Assembly: GCF_900447535.1 (NCBI RefSeq)
Contig: NZ_UFXX01000001.1
Location: forward strand, 1,612,001-1,676,000
Direction: 5' to 3'
Source: Dermacoccus nishinomiyaensis
GTDB lineage: Bacteria > Actinomycetota > Actinomycetes > Actinomycetales > Dermatophilaceae
Length of the DNA: 64,000 nt
Positions 17,571-26,370 of this stretch are shown piece by piece; position 1 is the first letter of the stretch; the number at the start of each line of letters is the position of its first letter. The position numbers were made by a program, and so were the translations under genes. The notes under the pieces were generated by a model. That model was given only the letters and a program-made list of their open reading frames with translations, was not told where the DNA came from and did not search any database.

Positions 17571-19673
17571 TCATGCGGCGCCGCCCCTCGACGCTGCACC
17601 TTCTTGCATGTCATGCGTAGGACGCGTGGACGAGATCTCGGCGCGCAAGACGCCCTCGGCGATGCCGGTGAGCACCGTCGTCTCGTATGCGTCGAGCGCT
17701 GTGAGCTGGTCGCGCAAGGCCCGCCTACGGGCGGCCACCGTCGTCGCGACACGCTGCGCTGCGTCGGCCTGCTCGGCCGGCGTGAGATGGAGGTGCCAAC
17801 CGGCGGTGTCGACGCCGCGTTGAACGTTGATGTCGAGCGCAGCCTGCGCCGAGATCAAGCGCAAACCGTCGGGCGCGCCACTTCGAGGTCGCAGGATGCG
17901 TGCCGGCGTCTGCACGACGCGTCCACCCCGCTCGTCGACGATCGCGGCCGGTCGTTCGACGGCGACGAACACAACATCCCCAGGTTCGGTGTAGCGCACC
18001 TGCGGCACGACACGCTCGACCTCGAGACGATCCACGCGCCGCGCACCGACCGCGCGCAGGCCCCGCACCTCGTCAGCACCGATGACGTCGACGAGCGCGC
18101 CTCGCGTCGCCGCGGTGATCTCGTCCGGCACGCGGTGGCCGCGACGCACGCTCGCCCACGTGATGACGACGTCAGCCCAGGTCTTGGGCGCCCGGGCGGC
18201 GACCAGCCCTGCGGAGACGAGGTCGACCTCGGACGCCAACGGCACGCCGGCGCGGCTTTCGTGACCCCATGCCTGGGCCAGCACCTCACCGCCGTCACGC
18301 GGCTCGCGCACGCCGGGCGGAATGACGAGCGACGACTCGTCGAGCAGGTTGTACGTCGCGCGATGACGCGCCCGCAAGAACGCGTGCGTTGCGCGATCAC
18401 CCGAGCAGGCGGCGGCGACATCCGCAGCAAGGGCATCGCACTCACCGGGGTCTAGCGCGTGGTTCGCGTGGTCGCCGTACGTCGTGAAAGCCGGGCGCGT
18501 GTCGTCGGTGTTCGGGGCCAGTGCCCACAGTGCGAGGCGGCGGCGACCCGTCGCGCGCAGCATCCCCTTCGGCAGCGTGGCGACGTAGCGTAGCGGCAGC
18601 GTGTAGTCCGGTGCGAGGCCGGCTCGCTGCTCCTGACGATGACGTGACACCGCCCTCTGGGCCTGGCTGATGTTGAAGCACTCACGGCGGGCTTCGTCGA
18701 GGTTCGATCCCTCGCCGAGGGTGCCGACGAGAAGATCGGCGGGGGCGAGGACGAGGGCCACGTCGCGATCTGCAAGGTCATGGGAGACGGCGCGAACCTT
18801 CTCGAACAGCGTGATGGCAGCATGCGCGTCGGCGCGGTTCTCGACGATGACGTGGAGGTTGTCGCCTGCGTCGGTGCCCGTCGTCTCGATTCCGCGCGCG
18901 GCGAAGGCGCGTAGAGCCAGGCGTGACGCAGCCGAGGCCCGGGCCGGTGCCACCTCGGCGCCTTTCTCGCGCACACTCAGCCCGGCGTTGAGCGGCATGG
19001 TGCCCTGGCCGAGGGATGACGTTCCGTCGGCGGGGATGTCCGCCGCGACCTGCGTCAGCAGCGCCAGCGCGCCCTGTCCGTGAAGGACGACGTGATGGTC
19101 GGGCGTCGCCACCGCACGCAGCAGCGACGTGAACATCGCGGCGGCGTCGACCGTGAGCGAGTGCTCCGCGAAGGCTCCGCCCGGTGCGTGCTCCGCCGCG
19201 ACGAGCCGCCACAGCACGCGTTCACCGCCGTAGCCGGCTTCGGCGAGGGTGTCGACGTCGGCGACGAGGGCTGCGTCATCGAGAGCCGCGAGCGTCTCGC
19301 GCGGCGGGAGCAACGCCGGCAGCTGCGCGTCCAGAATGGCGTCGAGCGCCGTCTCCGCGTCGAGGTCGGCGAGGAGTTCGCCGGTGAGGGCCTGCAGGAG
19401 CAGCAGACCCGACGCGGCGTCGAGATGCTCACGGATCGTCGCGAAACGGGACGAATGGAGCGCCGCATCGACCGCCGCGTCCGGGTTGTTGCCGCGGCCC
19501 GTGCGAGTGAGCCACTCGCCGACCGCGTCGGCGCTGAACGTGAGCGAGCGCGCGTCGACAGGGGCGGGAAACCCACCCTCGGTCGTGGGGTAGCGCGATC
19601 GCCACATCGACACGACGGCTCGTCGGACGCCCGCGAGGTCGGCCACCTGCTGCATCGTCAGGGTGTCGGGCAT
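17571..19673 (-). CDS. HTH protein with degenerate N6-methylase-like and specificity-like regions
   Basis: The protein has 700 residues. The ATG 19673 has GAGAGGAG in front. Residues 1-60 are a helix-turn-helix (TMQQVADLAGVRRAVVSMWR). The middle resembles an N6-adenine methylase Rossmann fold (HVVLHGQGALALLTQV; DVALVLAPADLLVG), but the expected CGSG and NPPY/F motifs are absent. The C-terminal 200 residues look like a target-recognition half with a terminal helical segment (RRALRDQLTALDAYE). It is probably a catalytically dead relative of methylase-specificity proteins, upstream of hsdM on the same strand. Confidence 0.55.
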   Translation of the reverse strand: MPDTLTMQQVADLAGVRRAVVSMWRSRYPTTEGGFPAPVDARSLTFSADAVGEWLTRTGRGNNPDAAVDAALHSSRFATIREHLDAASGLLLLQALTGELLADLDAETALDAILDAQLPALLPPRETLAALDDAALVADVDTLAEAGYGGERVLWRLVAAEHAPGGAFAEHSLTVDAAAMFTSLLRAVATPDHHVVLHGQGALALLTQVAADIPADGTSSLGQGTMPLNAGLSVREKGAEVAPARASAASRLALRAFAARGIETTGTDAGDNLHVIVENRADAHAAITLFEKVRAVSHDLADRDVALVLAPADLLVGTLGEGSNLDEARRECFNISQAQRAVSRHRQEQRAGLAPDYTLPLRYVATLPKGMLRATGRRRLALWALAPNTDDTRPAFTTYGDHANHALDPGECDALAADVAAACSGDRATHAFLRARHRATYNLLDESSLVIPPGVREPRDGGEVLAQAWGHESRAGVPLASEVDLVSAGLVAARAPKTWADVVITWASVRRGHRVPDEITAATRGALVDVIGADEVRGLRAVGARRVDRLEVERVVPQVRYTEPGDVVFVAVERPAAIVDERGGRVVQTPARILRPRSGAPDGLRLISAQAALDINVQRGVDTAGWHLHLTPAEQADAAQRVATTVAARRRALRDQLTALDAYETTVLTGIAEGVLRAEISSTRPTHDMQEGAASRGGAA

Positions 19674-19902
19674 CAATGGCTCCTCTCGTGGGTCTCGGGC
19701 GGTTCTCCGGGGGCTGGTGGCGGCAGCTGACCGATGCGGCGGCTGCGGTCGCCCCTCGGCACTGACTCTACGGGGCTGAGCTCGCACTCATATGAAGTGC
19801 GCGATAAGTGGTCTTATCGCGTTGCTGGTTCCTTTGTTCCGCGTCGGAGACTGATGGTGGAGACACGACGCACCACCCGCACCGAACGAAGGAGAGCTGA
19901 CG

Positions 19903-20172
19903 ATGAGCCGCCGCACCCCGTCCCACATCCGCACCACCCGCCGTGCCCTGCGGCACTTCGCGAAGAAGCATCCCGACCGCAGCTGCGACAGCGGCAAGAT
20001 CCGCTATCGCGATCACGCCGCCGCCGTCAGCGCCTTACACAGCGCCGCGACAGCCCGCCACTTCGCCGAATTGGCTGGCCACGACACCCGTCGTCGCGAG
20101 AGCCGCATCTACGGCTGCGCGATGTGCCAGGGGTTCCACCTGACGTCGATGCGCGAACTCGCCGCTGCCTGA
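19903..20172 (+). CDS. Small basic zinc-ribbon-like protein
   Basis: The protein has 89 residues, with GGAGAG before the ATG. It contains GKIRYRDHAAAVSALH and ends with YGCAMCQGFHLTS. The CxxC...H combination resembles short actinobacterial and actinophage proteins ending in CxxCxxWHLTS. One CxxC pair plus a histidine could hold a metal, but this is not shown. Function is unknown. Confidence 0.65.
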   Translation: MSRRTPSHIRTTRRALRHFAKKHPDRSCDSGKIRYRDHAAAVSALHSAATARHFAELAGHDTRRRESRIYGCAMCQGFHLTSMRELAAA

Positions 20173-20348
20173 CGGTGCGCGCGCCATCCGTGCATCACGA
20201 TTGTCGCCGCGCCCCTGGCAGCCCATTCGAACCACCGATTCCGGCACACACACAGACGCTTGCCTCTTCCTGCTGCCCACGTTGTCGGTGCCGGCAGACA
20301 GACTTACTCACACCCGGCACTCCACTCCTCGAGACAAGGAACAGTTCC

Positions 20349-20666
20349 GTGAACGGTGCACCCTTCAACCAGCCCGCCACCCTCGCCACTCTCCTCGTCA
20401 CCGCAGCCCGCGATGACAACGACTTGCTGACCGCGAAGGTCAACGACCAAACCGTCATCCCGCTCTTCACGAGCCATGCCGCACTGTCCGCCAGCCCGCT
20501 CGTTGCCGGGTGGGCAAAAGTCGAAGGCGACTCCGCCATACGTTTCTTCATCCGAGCGGCACAGCGTGACATGGGTGTGACCATCGACGACGGGTACGTC
20601 AGCGTCCCGTTCAGCGTCGAAGAGGTTCGGCTCATCACGGACGCGTACATGACCCTGCGCGATTGA
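20349..20666 (+). CDS. Short SseB-like protein
   Basis: The protein has 105 residues and starts at a GTG with AAGGA 8 bases upstream. The segment VIPLFTSHAALSASPLVAGWA followed by a predicted helix fits the SseB N-terminal domain. In enterobacteria SseB affects serine-related phenotypes; the function in Actinobacteria is unknown. The open frame extends several hundred bases upstream, but codons there look random and the adjacent gene overlaps. Confidence 0.6.
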   Translation: MNGAPFNQPATLATLLVTAARDDNDLLTAKVNDQTVIPLFTSHAALSASPLVAGWAKVEGDSAIRFFIRAAQRDMGVTIDDGYVSVPFSVEEVRLITDAYMTLRD

Positions 20667-20740
20667 CTCCCCCGACGCCCCAGACTCCGTATCTGCGCCG
20701 AATCTGCCGTCGGCGCAAGGAGAGCCCCGGGCGCCGCGAC

Positions 20741-20806
20741 GAATCCGAGCGAAATGGGCGACTTCGAGCGCTCTGCCGCTCGTTTCCGCGCATTTCGCTC
20801 GGATCC
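20741..20806. repeat. Family 6 palindrome, copy 2
   Basis: ATCCGAGCGAAATG pairs perfectly with CATTTCGCTCGGAT. The centre CTTCGAGCGCTCTGCCGCTC is shared with the copy at 8546. It lies between convergent genes ending at 20666 and 20861, a good place for a bidirectional terminator. Confidence 0.75.
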
Positions 20807-20860
20807 ACGTTGGCGGCGCCCGCCAGACGGCCACAGCAGAAGTGATCGGCGCCGACAGCG

Positions 20861-21784
20861 TCAGCCCCAGAACGCCTCTCGAGCCTTGAGCGCCTTCTTG
20901 GGCTTGTTGGTGATGATGGCGTCGACACCGTTGCGCAGGCAGCGTTGGATGTCGTCGGGGTCGTCGACCGTCCACACGTGCACCTCGTGTCCGCGTGCGT
21001 GCTGTTCGGCGACGAGGCCCGGGTTGCGGCGCAGCATGCCGACGCTCATCGCCGCGATCGAGATGCCGGGCGGCAGTTGGCCGCCGCGGATGCGCTGCGG
21101 CACGACACCCTCCATGAGCCACGCGAGCGGCACCTGCGGCGCCAGCGTCGTCATGCGGGAGACGGCGGGCAGCGAGAACGACATGACGCGGACGTTGCAA
21201 CGCGACGGGTCCGGCGTGTCGAGGCCGAATTCGGCGAGCGCGCGCGCCAGTTCTTTCTCGACGCGTCCGGTGTGCTTCGACGGATGCTTCGTCTCGACGG
21301 CGAGGTCGACGCGGCGCCCGGCGTCGAGCGTCGTGCGCAGCAACTCCTTGAACGTGAGCAGATGTGAGCCGCTGCGGTCGGCGATCTCCCAGTCGTCGTC
21401 GGTATCGTCAGATTCGAGACGCGCCTTCCACGACCCCCAGTCGAGGCCCTCGAGCTTTGCAAGCTCCAGGTTCGAGATCGCGCCACGCCCGTTCGACGTC
21501 CGCTTCGCCGTGCGATCGTGCACGCAGACGAGATGGCCGTCAGCGGTCAGCCGGACGTCACACTCGAGCGCGTCGGCACCGACGCGGATGGCGCGTTCGT
21601 ACGCCTCGAGCGTGTGCTCCGGTTCGTGGTGCGACGCCCCGCGATGCGCCACCACCTGCGGGCGCTCACCGGACAGCGTCGGCAGATCGAGCGGCGCGAC
21701 GACTGGGCGAGCCGCGCGATAACCGGCAGCGAGCGCCTTGGTCGGGCGCGGAACGGCAAGACGAGACTTCGACGAACTCACCAC
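20861..21784 (-). CDS. Glycerophosphodiester phosphodiesterase family protein
   Basis: Hydrolyses glycerophosphodiesters to glycerol 3-phosphate and alcohol. The core starts VVAHRGASHHEPEHTLEAY, with metal and catalytic residues in ALECDVRLTADGHLVCVHD. It ends with VHVWTVDDPDDIQRCLRNGVDAIITNKP. All are signatures of the GDPD TIM barrel. No signal peptide is clear. The start is uncertain: GTG codons at 21784 and 21844 are both in frame and neither has a strong ribosome site. Confidence 0.9.
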   Translation of the reverse strand: MVSSSKSRLAVPRPTKALAAGYRAARPVVAPLDLPTLSGERPQVVAHRGASHHEPEHTLEAYERAIRVGADALECDVRLTADGHLVCVHDRTAKRTSNGRGAISNLELAKLEGLDWGSWKARLESDDTDDDWEIADRSGSHLLTFKELLRTTLDAGRRVDLAVETKHPSKHTGRVEKELARALAEFGLDTPDPSRCNVRVMSFSLPAVSRMTTLAPQVPLAWLMEGVVPQRIRGGQLPPGISIAAMSVGMLRRNPGLVAEQHARGHEVHVWTVDDPDDIQRCLRNGVDAIITNKPKKALKAREAFWG

Positions 21785-22129
21785 TACATCTCTACCCCCC
21801 GCGCATGAATAGCGGGTTAATGAGGCGCCACTCGTCCGCACCACAGACGCTACGGTCTCGGCGCGTGGCTCTCATTCGTGAACGCACCTCGCGGGCGGGC
21901 CACCGCTCCTCGCGGTTCGTCGCAGGCGCGCAGTCCGCGGCGCGCGCCTCTCGCGTCGGCCGGCAACGGTCGGCGATCTGGCGATTCCGACGGGTGGGGG
22001 CGCGTCTCGTACGGGCCCACACGCTCGCCGCTCCCTCCCTTTCCGCGGAATGGCGGGGTTGTCGGGCGTGGAGGTTATGGTGACCGGGATCACCAGCCGC
22101 ACTGGCCGCACCCGCCCGAGGAGGCGCGC
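21785..22129. other. Divergent intergenic region, possible operator at 22079-22094
   Basis: No gene is seen between the phosphodiesterase and the CoA hydrolase genes. GGTGACCGGGATCACC (22079-22094) is a palindrome with 5-base arms, about 35 bases before the downstream ATG, and could bind a regulator. Nothing else stands out. Confidence 0.35.
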
Positions 22130-23197
22130 ATGCCCGACACGACGACCGACGATTTCACCGAGACCGCGACGCCGGACGTCCTCGTCGCCCGTCGCGGTTC
22201 ACTCGCGCGCATCCTGCTGAACCGGCCCAAGGCCATCAACGCGCTCACGACCGACATGGTGAACGCCGTGAGCGCCGCGCTGGAGCACTGGGGCGACGAC
22301 GACTCCGTCACCGCCATCACGATCGAGGGCGCCGGCGAGCGCGGCCTGTGCGCGGGCGGTGACGTGCGCAGCGTCCGTGAAGCGTTCGTCGACGGCGACG
22401 GCGAGCGCGCGTTCGAGTTCTTCCGCGACGAGTACCGCATGAACGCGCTCATCGCCGACTACCCGAAGCTCATCGTCAGCCATCAAGACGGCATCGTCAT
22501 GGGTGGCGGCGTCGGCATCTCGGCGTTCGCCGGGCTGCGCGTCGCGACGGAGCGCACGAGGGTCGCGATGCCCGAGACGATCATCGGATTCTTCCCCGAC
22601 GTGGGCGCGCTCTACCTTCTCTCGCGCGCGCCGGGCGGCACGGGCGCCTACCTCGCACTGACAGGCACGACGGTTGGTGGCGCCGACGCCTGCTACGTCG
22701 GGCTGAGTGACGTCGTCATCGAATCCGACTCGTGGGCAACGGTTCTCGAGCGTCTCGCCGAGGGTGCTGACGTTGACGGAGCCGTCGCGCGGCTCGCGTC
22801 GTTCGATGCCGCTGGCAATGCACCTCTCGGTGCGCAGCGGGCTTGGATCGACGAGGCCTTCGGCTCCGGCGAGCATCTGCGCGCGCCGTCCGAGGTGCTC
22901 GAGACGCTGCGCGCGTCCGACGTCGAGGCCGCACGTGAGGCGGCCGACCTGCTGACGCAGCGTTCACCGTTGTCTGTCGCCGCGACGGTCGAGGCGATGC
23001 GGCGCGCGGCGGGCATGGACTCGGTGCACGAGGTGCTCGCCGAGGACATGGTGCTCGCGCGCGGCCTCATCGAACACGGCGACTTCGTCGAAGGTGTGCG
23101 CGCGCAACTCGTCGACAAGGATCGTCAGCCGATGTGGTCGCAGGCCGCGTTCGACGAGGTCAGCGACGCCGACGTCGCGCGCTTGTTCGAGGGCTGA
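22130..23197 (+). CDS. 3-hydroxyisobutyryl-CoA hydrolase-type enoyl-CoA hydratase family protein
   Basis: The protein has 355 residues. The ATG at 22130 follows GAGGAGG. The crotonase fold is evident: ARILLNRPKAINALT, the first oxyanion segment GLCAGGDVRSV, and IVMGGGVGISAFA. Length and MPETIIGFFPDVG fit the hydroxyisobutyryl-CoA hydrolase group of valine catabolism rather than a hydratase. The long C-terminal helical region after residue 240 is also typical. No other valine catabolic gene is adjacent. Confidence 0.88.
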   Translation: MPDTTTDDFTETATPDVLVARRGSLARILLNRPKAINALTTDMVNAVSAALEHWGDDDSVTAITIEGAGERGLCAGGDVRSVREAFVDGDGERAFEFFRDEYRMNALIADYPKLIVSHQDGIVMGGGVGISAFAGLRVATERTRVAMPETIIGFFPDVGALYLLSRAPGGTGAYLALTGTTVGGADACYVGLSDVVIESDSWATVLERLAEGADVDGAVARLASFDAAGNAPLGAQRAWIDEAFGSGEHLRAPSEVLETLRASDVEAAREAADLLTQRSPLSVAATVEAMRRAAGMDSVHEVLAEDMVLARGLIEHGDFVEGVRAQLVDKDRQPMWSQAAFDEVSDADVARLFEG

Positions 23198-23260
23198 CCC
23201 CTCGGCGGGACGCAGGTGCGCACTCATGGCGTCGCCGGGGACTCGTCTTCGCACTGGCGT

Positions 23261-23289
23261 GTACCCATCTGCGATTCTTGTCCACATTC
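23261..23289 (+). repeat. Family 1 repeat, left arm only
   Basis: GTACCCATCTGCGATTC continuing to GTCCACATTC matches the left arm of the 6397 copy, including the following AACGG. A matching right arm is not found nearby, so the copy is half an element. Confidence 0.7.
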
Positions 23290-23370
23290 AACGGCCATTG
23301 CGACGACGCCCGCGGTGGAGACAGTCGTGATGGTCACGAGCGCGTCGCATCCCCGGTGCTCGCGCAGGAT

Positions 23371-23425
23371 GGCGGGCAACTCACACTTGGCGCGCCACTT
23401 CCCGCCCACTCATGAGTTACTCGCC
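23371..23425. repeat. Family 4 palindrome, copy 1
   Basis: GGCGGGCAACTCAC at the left and GAGTTACTCGCC at the right form the ends of an imperfect palindrome. The better copy is at 53359-53414. Confidence 0.6.
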
Positions 23426-23469
23426 ATCTCGTGCGATTGCCACGGACCCCGACGCCACGCCCGCCTATA

Positions 23470-23484
23470 TGGGAATGATTCTCA
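23470..23484. promoter_or_regulatory. Zur-type operator before the L33 gene
   Basis: TGGGAATGATTCTCA is a 15-base near-palindrome of the TGRGAATNATTCYCA kind, matching the zinc repressor Zur box known in Actinobacteria. It lies 43 bases before the ATG of a cysteine-free L33. Repression under zinc sufficiency is inferred. Confidence 0.75.
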
Positions 23485-23526
23485 CTTCGTCGATGTTGAA
23501 CCCACCGTCGAACGAAGGAGAAGATC

Positions 23527-23691
23527 ATGACCCGCACGACGAACCGCCCGAAGATCACCCTGCGCTCCACCGCGGGGACGGGCTACAGCTACACGACGCG
23601 CAAGAACCGCCGCACGACGTCCGACCGTCTCGTGCTGCGCAAGTACGACCCGATCGCGCGCCGCATCGTCGAGTTCGCCGAAGCCCGCTGA
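23527..23691 (+). CDS. rpmG: 50S ribosomal protein L33, zinc-independent form
   Basis: The protein has 54 residues ([19 protein letters not shown] to the end VEFAEAR), with GAAGGAG before the ATG. L33 is a structural protein of the large ribosomal subunit. This copy contains no cysteine, so it lacks the two CxxC pairs of zinc-binding L33. Such paralogues replace the zinc form when zinc is scarce. The Zur-type box upstream supports this use. No other zinc-response gene is adjacent. Confidence 0.93.
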   Translation: MTRTTNRPKITLRSTAGTGYSYTTRKNRRTTSDRLVLRKYDPIARRIVEFAEAR

Positions 23692-23713
23692 CCTCGCAGG
23701 AGCACGCGTCAGA

Positions 23714-23745
23714 CAGCCGAGGAGCGAAACGTCGCTCCTCGGCTG
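23714..23745 (+). terminator. Stem-loop terminator after rpmG
   Basis: CAGCCGAGGAGCGA pairs perfectly with TCGCTCCTCGGCTG across a 4-base loop, 22 bases after the stop codon. No T run follows, as is common in high-GC Actinobacteria. Confidence 0.7.
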
Positions 23746-23910
23746 ATGCGTGCGCCCCCACTCCTCGAACGGCGGACCCGGTCCTCACATGGCCGGGGCC
23801 CGCCCTAGCCCCCTCTCTTAGCTCTTTCTCAGCCACCCGGTGATGAGGTCTAACCATTCACCATCCAGGCGAGCACCCCGTGGATGCTCGCTCGCCGAGA
23901 GAGGCCATTC

Positions 23911-24624
23911 ATGTCGTCCGTCGTCGCCACCCGCCCCCGTCGCTCGCCGACCACCGACGCCCGCCGCGCCCCCGCAGCCAAGCCCGCTGCACACCACCTC
24001 ACCGCCAAGGCCGGCGCAGCCGGCGCGACGCTCGTCGCCGGCGGGCTCGGCCTCGGCGCCGTCATCACCCACGAAGGTGCTGCGGCGACGGGCGAGCTCG
24101 GCCTCGACACGGCTCTCTCGCACGACCGCCTCAGCCCGCTCGTCAGCCTCGCGCACGGCATCGACGTCGTCATCGGCCCCATCGTCGGCCCGCTGCTCGT
24201 CGCCATCGTCGCGGCGCTGCTCTTCATGCGCCACCGTCGAGCAGCCATCATCTTCGCGCTGAGCACGGCTGGCCTGTGGCTCGCGACGTCGTCGCTCAAG
24301 CTCGTCTTCACACGCGCGCGCCCGCCGGCGGATCAGGTGCACGCCCTGGTACACGAGACGGCGCGCGACAGCTTCCCGTCCGGCCACACCGCGCTCGCCG
24401 CAGCCATCGTCGCGGGGGTGTTCTTCGCGGCTCGCTCGCTCGGTCGATCCACGCGCCTCGTCCTCGCCATCGGCATCCCGTTCGCGCTCGTCGTCGCGGC
24501 GTCGCGTCTCTACCTCGGCGCTCACTTCCTCGGCGACGTCGCCGCCTCCCTCGTCTTCGTCACCGGATTCGCGCTCGTCGGCGCAGCACTCGCGCCGCTC
24601 GTCGCACGCCGGTTGGACCACTGA
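23911..24624 (+). CDS. PAP2 family phosphatase, membrane-bound
   Basis: Integral membrane lipid phosphatase candidate, 237 residues from ATG 23911. GAGAGAGG precedes it, so this start is preferred over ATG 23884. All three PAP2 motifs are present: KLVFTRARPP, PSGHTAL, and SRLYLGAHFLGD. Five to six membrane helices are visible. Substrates could be undecaprenyl or phosphatidic pyrophosphates. The N-terminus is basic and Ala-rich. A histidine kinase gene follows after 191 bases on the same strand. Confidence 0.9.
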   Translation: MSSVVATRPRRSPTTDARRAPAAKPAAHHLTAKAGAAGATLVAGGLGLGAVITHEGAAATGELGLDTALSHDRLSPLVSLAHGIDVVIGPIVGPLLVAIVAALLFMRHRRAAIIFALSTAGLWLATSSLKLVFTRARPPADQVHALVHETARDSFPSGHTALAAAIVAGVFFAARSLGRSTRLVLAIGIPFALVVAASRLYLGAHFLGDVAASLVFVTGFALVGAALAPLVARRLDH

Positions 24625-24815
24625 CGACTGCGCCGACGCCCTGCGGGCCCCGGACAATGCGGGGTGCCGGCATCGACATTCCAGCGAGCATCCCACCCAC
24701 GACCGGGGCCACACCGGACGACCCCCGGCCCAGGCAGCGACATACGAACAACGACCCCACCGACGCCCCGGCCGTCGACCGGCCGACACCACTGCCGCAC
24801 GTCGAGGACGAATCG

Positions 24816-26282
24816 ATGACCACCCCACTCACAGGCCCCGCATACGGTGAGGGGGTGCATTATCACCTCCCTCGCCGCGTACGGGGCTTGCGCGTGCGGG
24901 TCGTCGCGACGTTCGTCGTCGCGGCGCTCGTCGCACTCGCCATCGCGCTCGCGGCGTTCACGTTCGGGCTGAGGCAGATCCTCACCTCGAGCGCAGGCGA
25001 CAGCGCGACAACGGAGGCGCAGCAGGTCGCGAGAGAACTCAGCACGACGGATGACGCCTCCGCAGCGTTGCGTGCCGCGGGCGTCCACACCCAGGTCGTG
25101 CAGGTGCTCGACGCCTCGGGCGCGCTGCTCGCGACCAATGATTCCCACGCCTCGACGCCCCTCGCCCGCCCCGCCGAGAGCACGCGTCGCACGGAGATCA
25201 CCCTCGATGGCGACCGCGACCACTACGTCGTCGTGACGCTCGCCGCGCACACGCGATCCGGCGCCGAGCGCTGGGTCGTGGCGGCCGCGCCGATCGACCA
25301 CGAGGACACGATCGTCGACACGACGATCGTCCTGCTCGCCCTGACGGCGGGATGCCTGCTCGTCGTCACCGGCTGGGGCATCCACCGTGTCGTCGGGCGC
25401 GCGCTCGCCCCCGTCGAACGTATCCGTCTCGACGTCGAACGCATCCGCTCCTCCCACCGTCCCGAACGTGTGACGGTGCCCGCGACGGGCGACGAGATCG
25501 AGCGGCTCGCCATCACGATGAACGCGATGCTCGACCGTCTTGACGCCGCCGACGCGAGCCAGCGCGCGTTCATCTCCGACGCCTCCCACGAGCTACGCAG
25601 CCCCCTTGCGACGATCCGCACCCTCACCGAGACCGACCCCGAACCGTCCGAATCGACGCGCGTCATCCACTCCGAGACGCTGCGGCTGCAAGGCATCGTC
25701 GAGTCGCTGCTCGCCCTCGCACGGGCCGACGATGACGCCCTCGCGCTCACCCTGCGAGACGTCGATCTCGACGACGTCGCCCACACCGAGGTGCTGCGCG
25801 CCCGCAGCGCTTCCCCGACCCGTGACGGCGAGCCGGTCGTGGTAAGCGCCGACCTCGCGCCCGTACGCGTCGTCGCTGACGGCGAGCGCCTCGCGCAGGT
25901 CGTGCGCAACCTCGTCGACAACGCGCTGCGTCACGCGACGAGTGCCGTGCGCGTCACGACGCGGGTGGAGGATGCCGGCAACCGCGAGCCGGCCACGGAC
26001 AGGGACGGGGCGGGCCGAGTGAACGAGCGCTCTGACGACGACGCACGCGGAACAGCCGTTCTCACCGTCGACAATGACGGAAGCGTTCTCGACGCCGGCG
26101 ATCGTGAGGCGATCTTCGGCCGCTTCGTCCGCCTCGATGACGCCCGCAGCCGCGACGCCGGCGGCAGCGGCCTCGGGCTCGCCATCGCGCGGGCCATCGT
26201 TCAGGCCCACGGCGGGACACTCGTCGCCGAAGAATCACCCGACGGATGGTGCCGCTTCACACTCCGGTTGCCGCTGGGCTGA
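24816..26282 (+). CDS. Two-component sensor histidine kinase
   Basis: The protein has 488 residues. The ATG 24816 follows GAGGA; a GTG at 24855 would also keep the first membrane helix. Membrane helices lie near 30-50 and 170-190 and enclose an extracytoplasmic sensor domain. A HAMP domain and a phosphoacceptor helix (AFISDASHELRSPLATIR) follow, then an ATPase domain with VVRNLVDNALRHA and GSGLGLAIAR. An Asp/Arg-rich insertion sits at about 385-420 in the ATPase domain. The cognate regulator gene converges from the other strand. Confidence 0.92.
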   Translation: MTTPLTGPAYGEGVHYHLPRRVRGLRVRVVATFVVAALVALAIALAAFTFGLRQILTSSAGDSATTEAQQVARELSTTDDASAALRAAGVHTQVVQVLDASGALLATNDSHASTPLARPAESTRRTEITLDGDRDHYVVVTLAAHTRSGAERWVVAAAPIDHEDTIVDTTIVLLALTAGCLLVVTGWGIHRVVGRALAPVERIRLDVERIRSSHRPERVTVPATGDEIERLAITMNAMLDRLDAADASQRAFISDASHELRSPLATIRTLTETDPEPSESTRVIHSETLRLQGIVESLLALARADDDALALTLRDVDLDDVAHTEVLRARSASPTRDGEPVVVSADLAPVRVVADGERLAQVVRNLVDNALRHATSAVRVTTRVEDAGNREPATDRDGAGRVNERSDDDARGTAVLTVDNDGSVLDAGDREAIFGRFVRLDDARSRDAGGSGLGLAIARAIVQAHGGTLVAEESPDGWCRFTLRLPLG

Positions 26283-26370
26283 GCCTCATACGCCCCCCGA
26301 CCTGATGCGGCCCGCCGCGTCCGCCCCTCGCCTCAGCGTCACCCCTGCGGCGCCCACCGCTCGGCGAGCG

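Noticed and set aside
17062-17574. Minus-strand open frame of 170 codons upstream of hsdM
   Set aside because: Its translation (VTGLEPATRAARF) is the pattern obtained when tRNA-like sequence is translated. I treat the region as tRNA fragments.
8652-19673. Prophage or integrative element with integrase
   Set aside because: No integrase, transposase or phage structural gene was found and no clear direct repeats bound the island.
19734-20348. Upstream extension of the SseB-like frame
   Set aside because: It overlaps the small gene at 19903 and has no coding character; a GTG with a ribosome site at 20349 explains the real gene.
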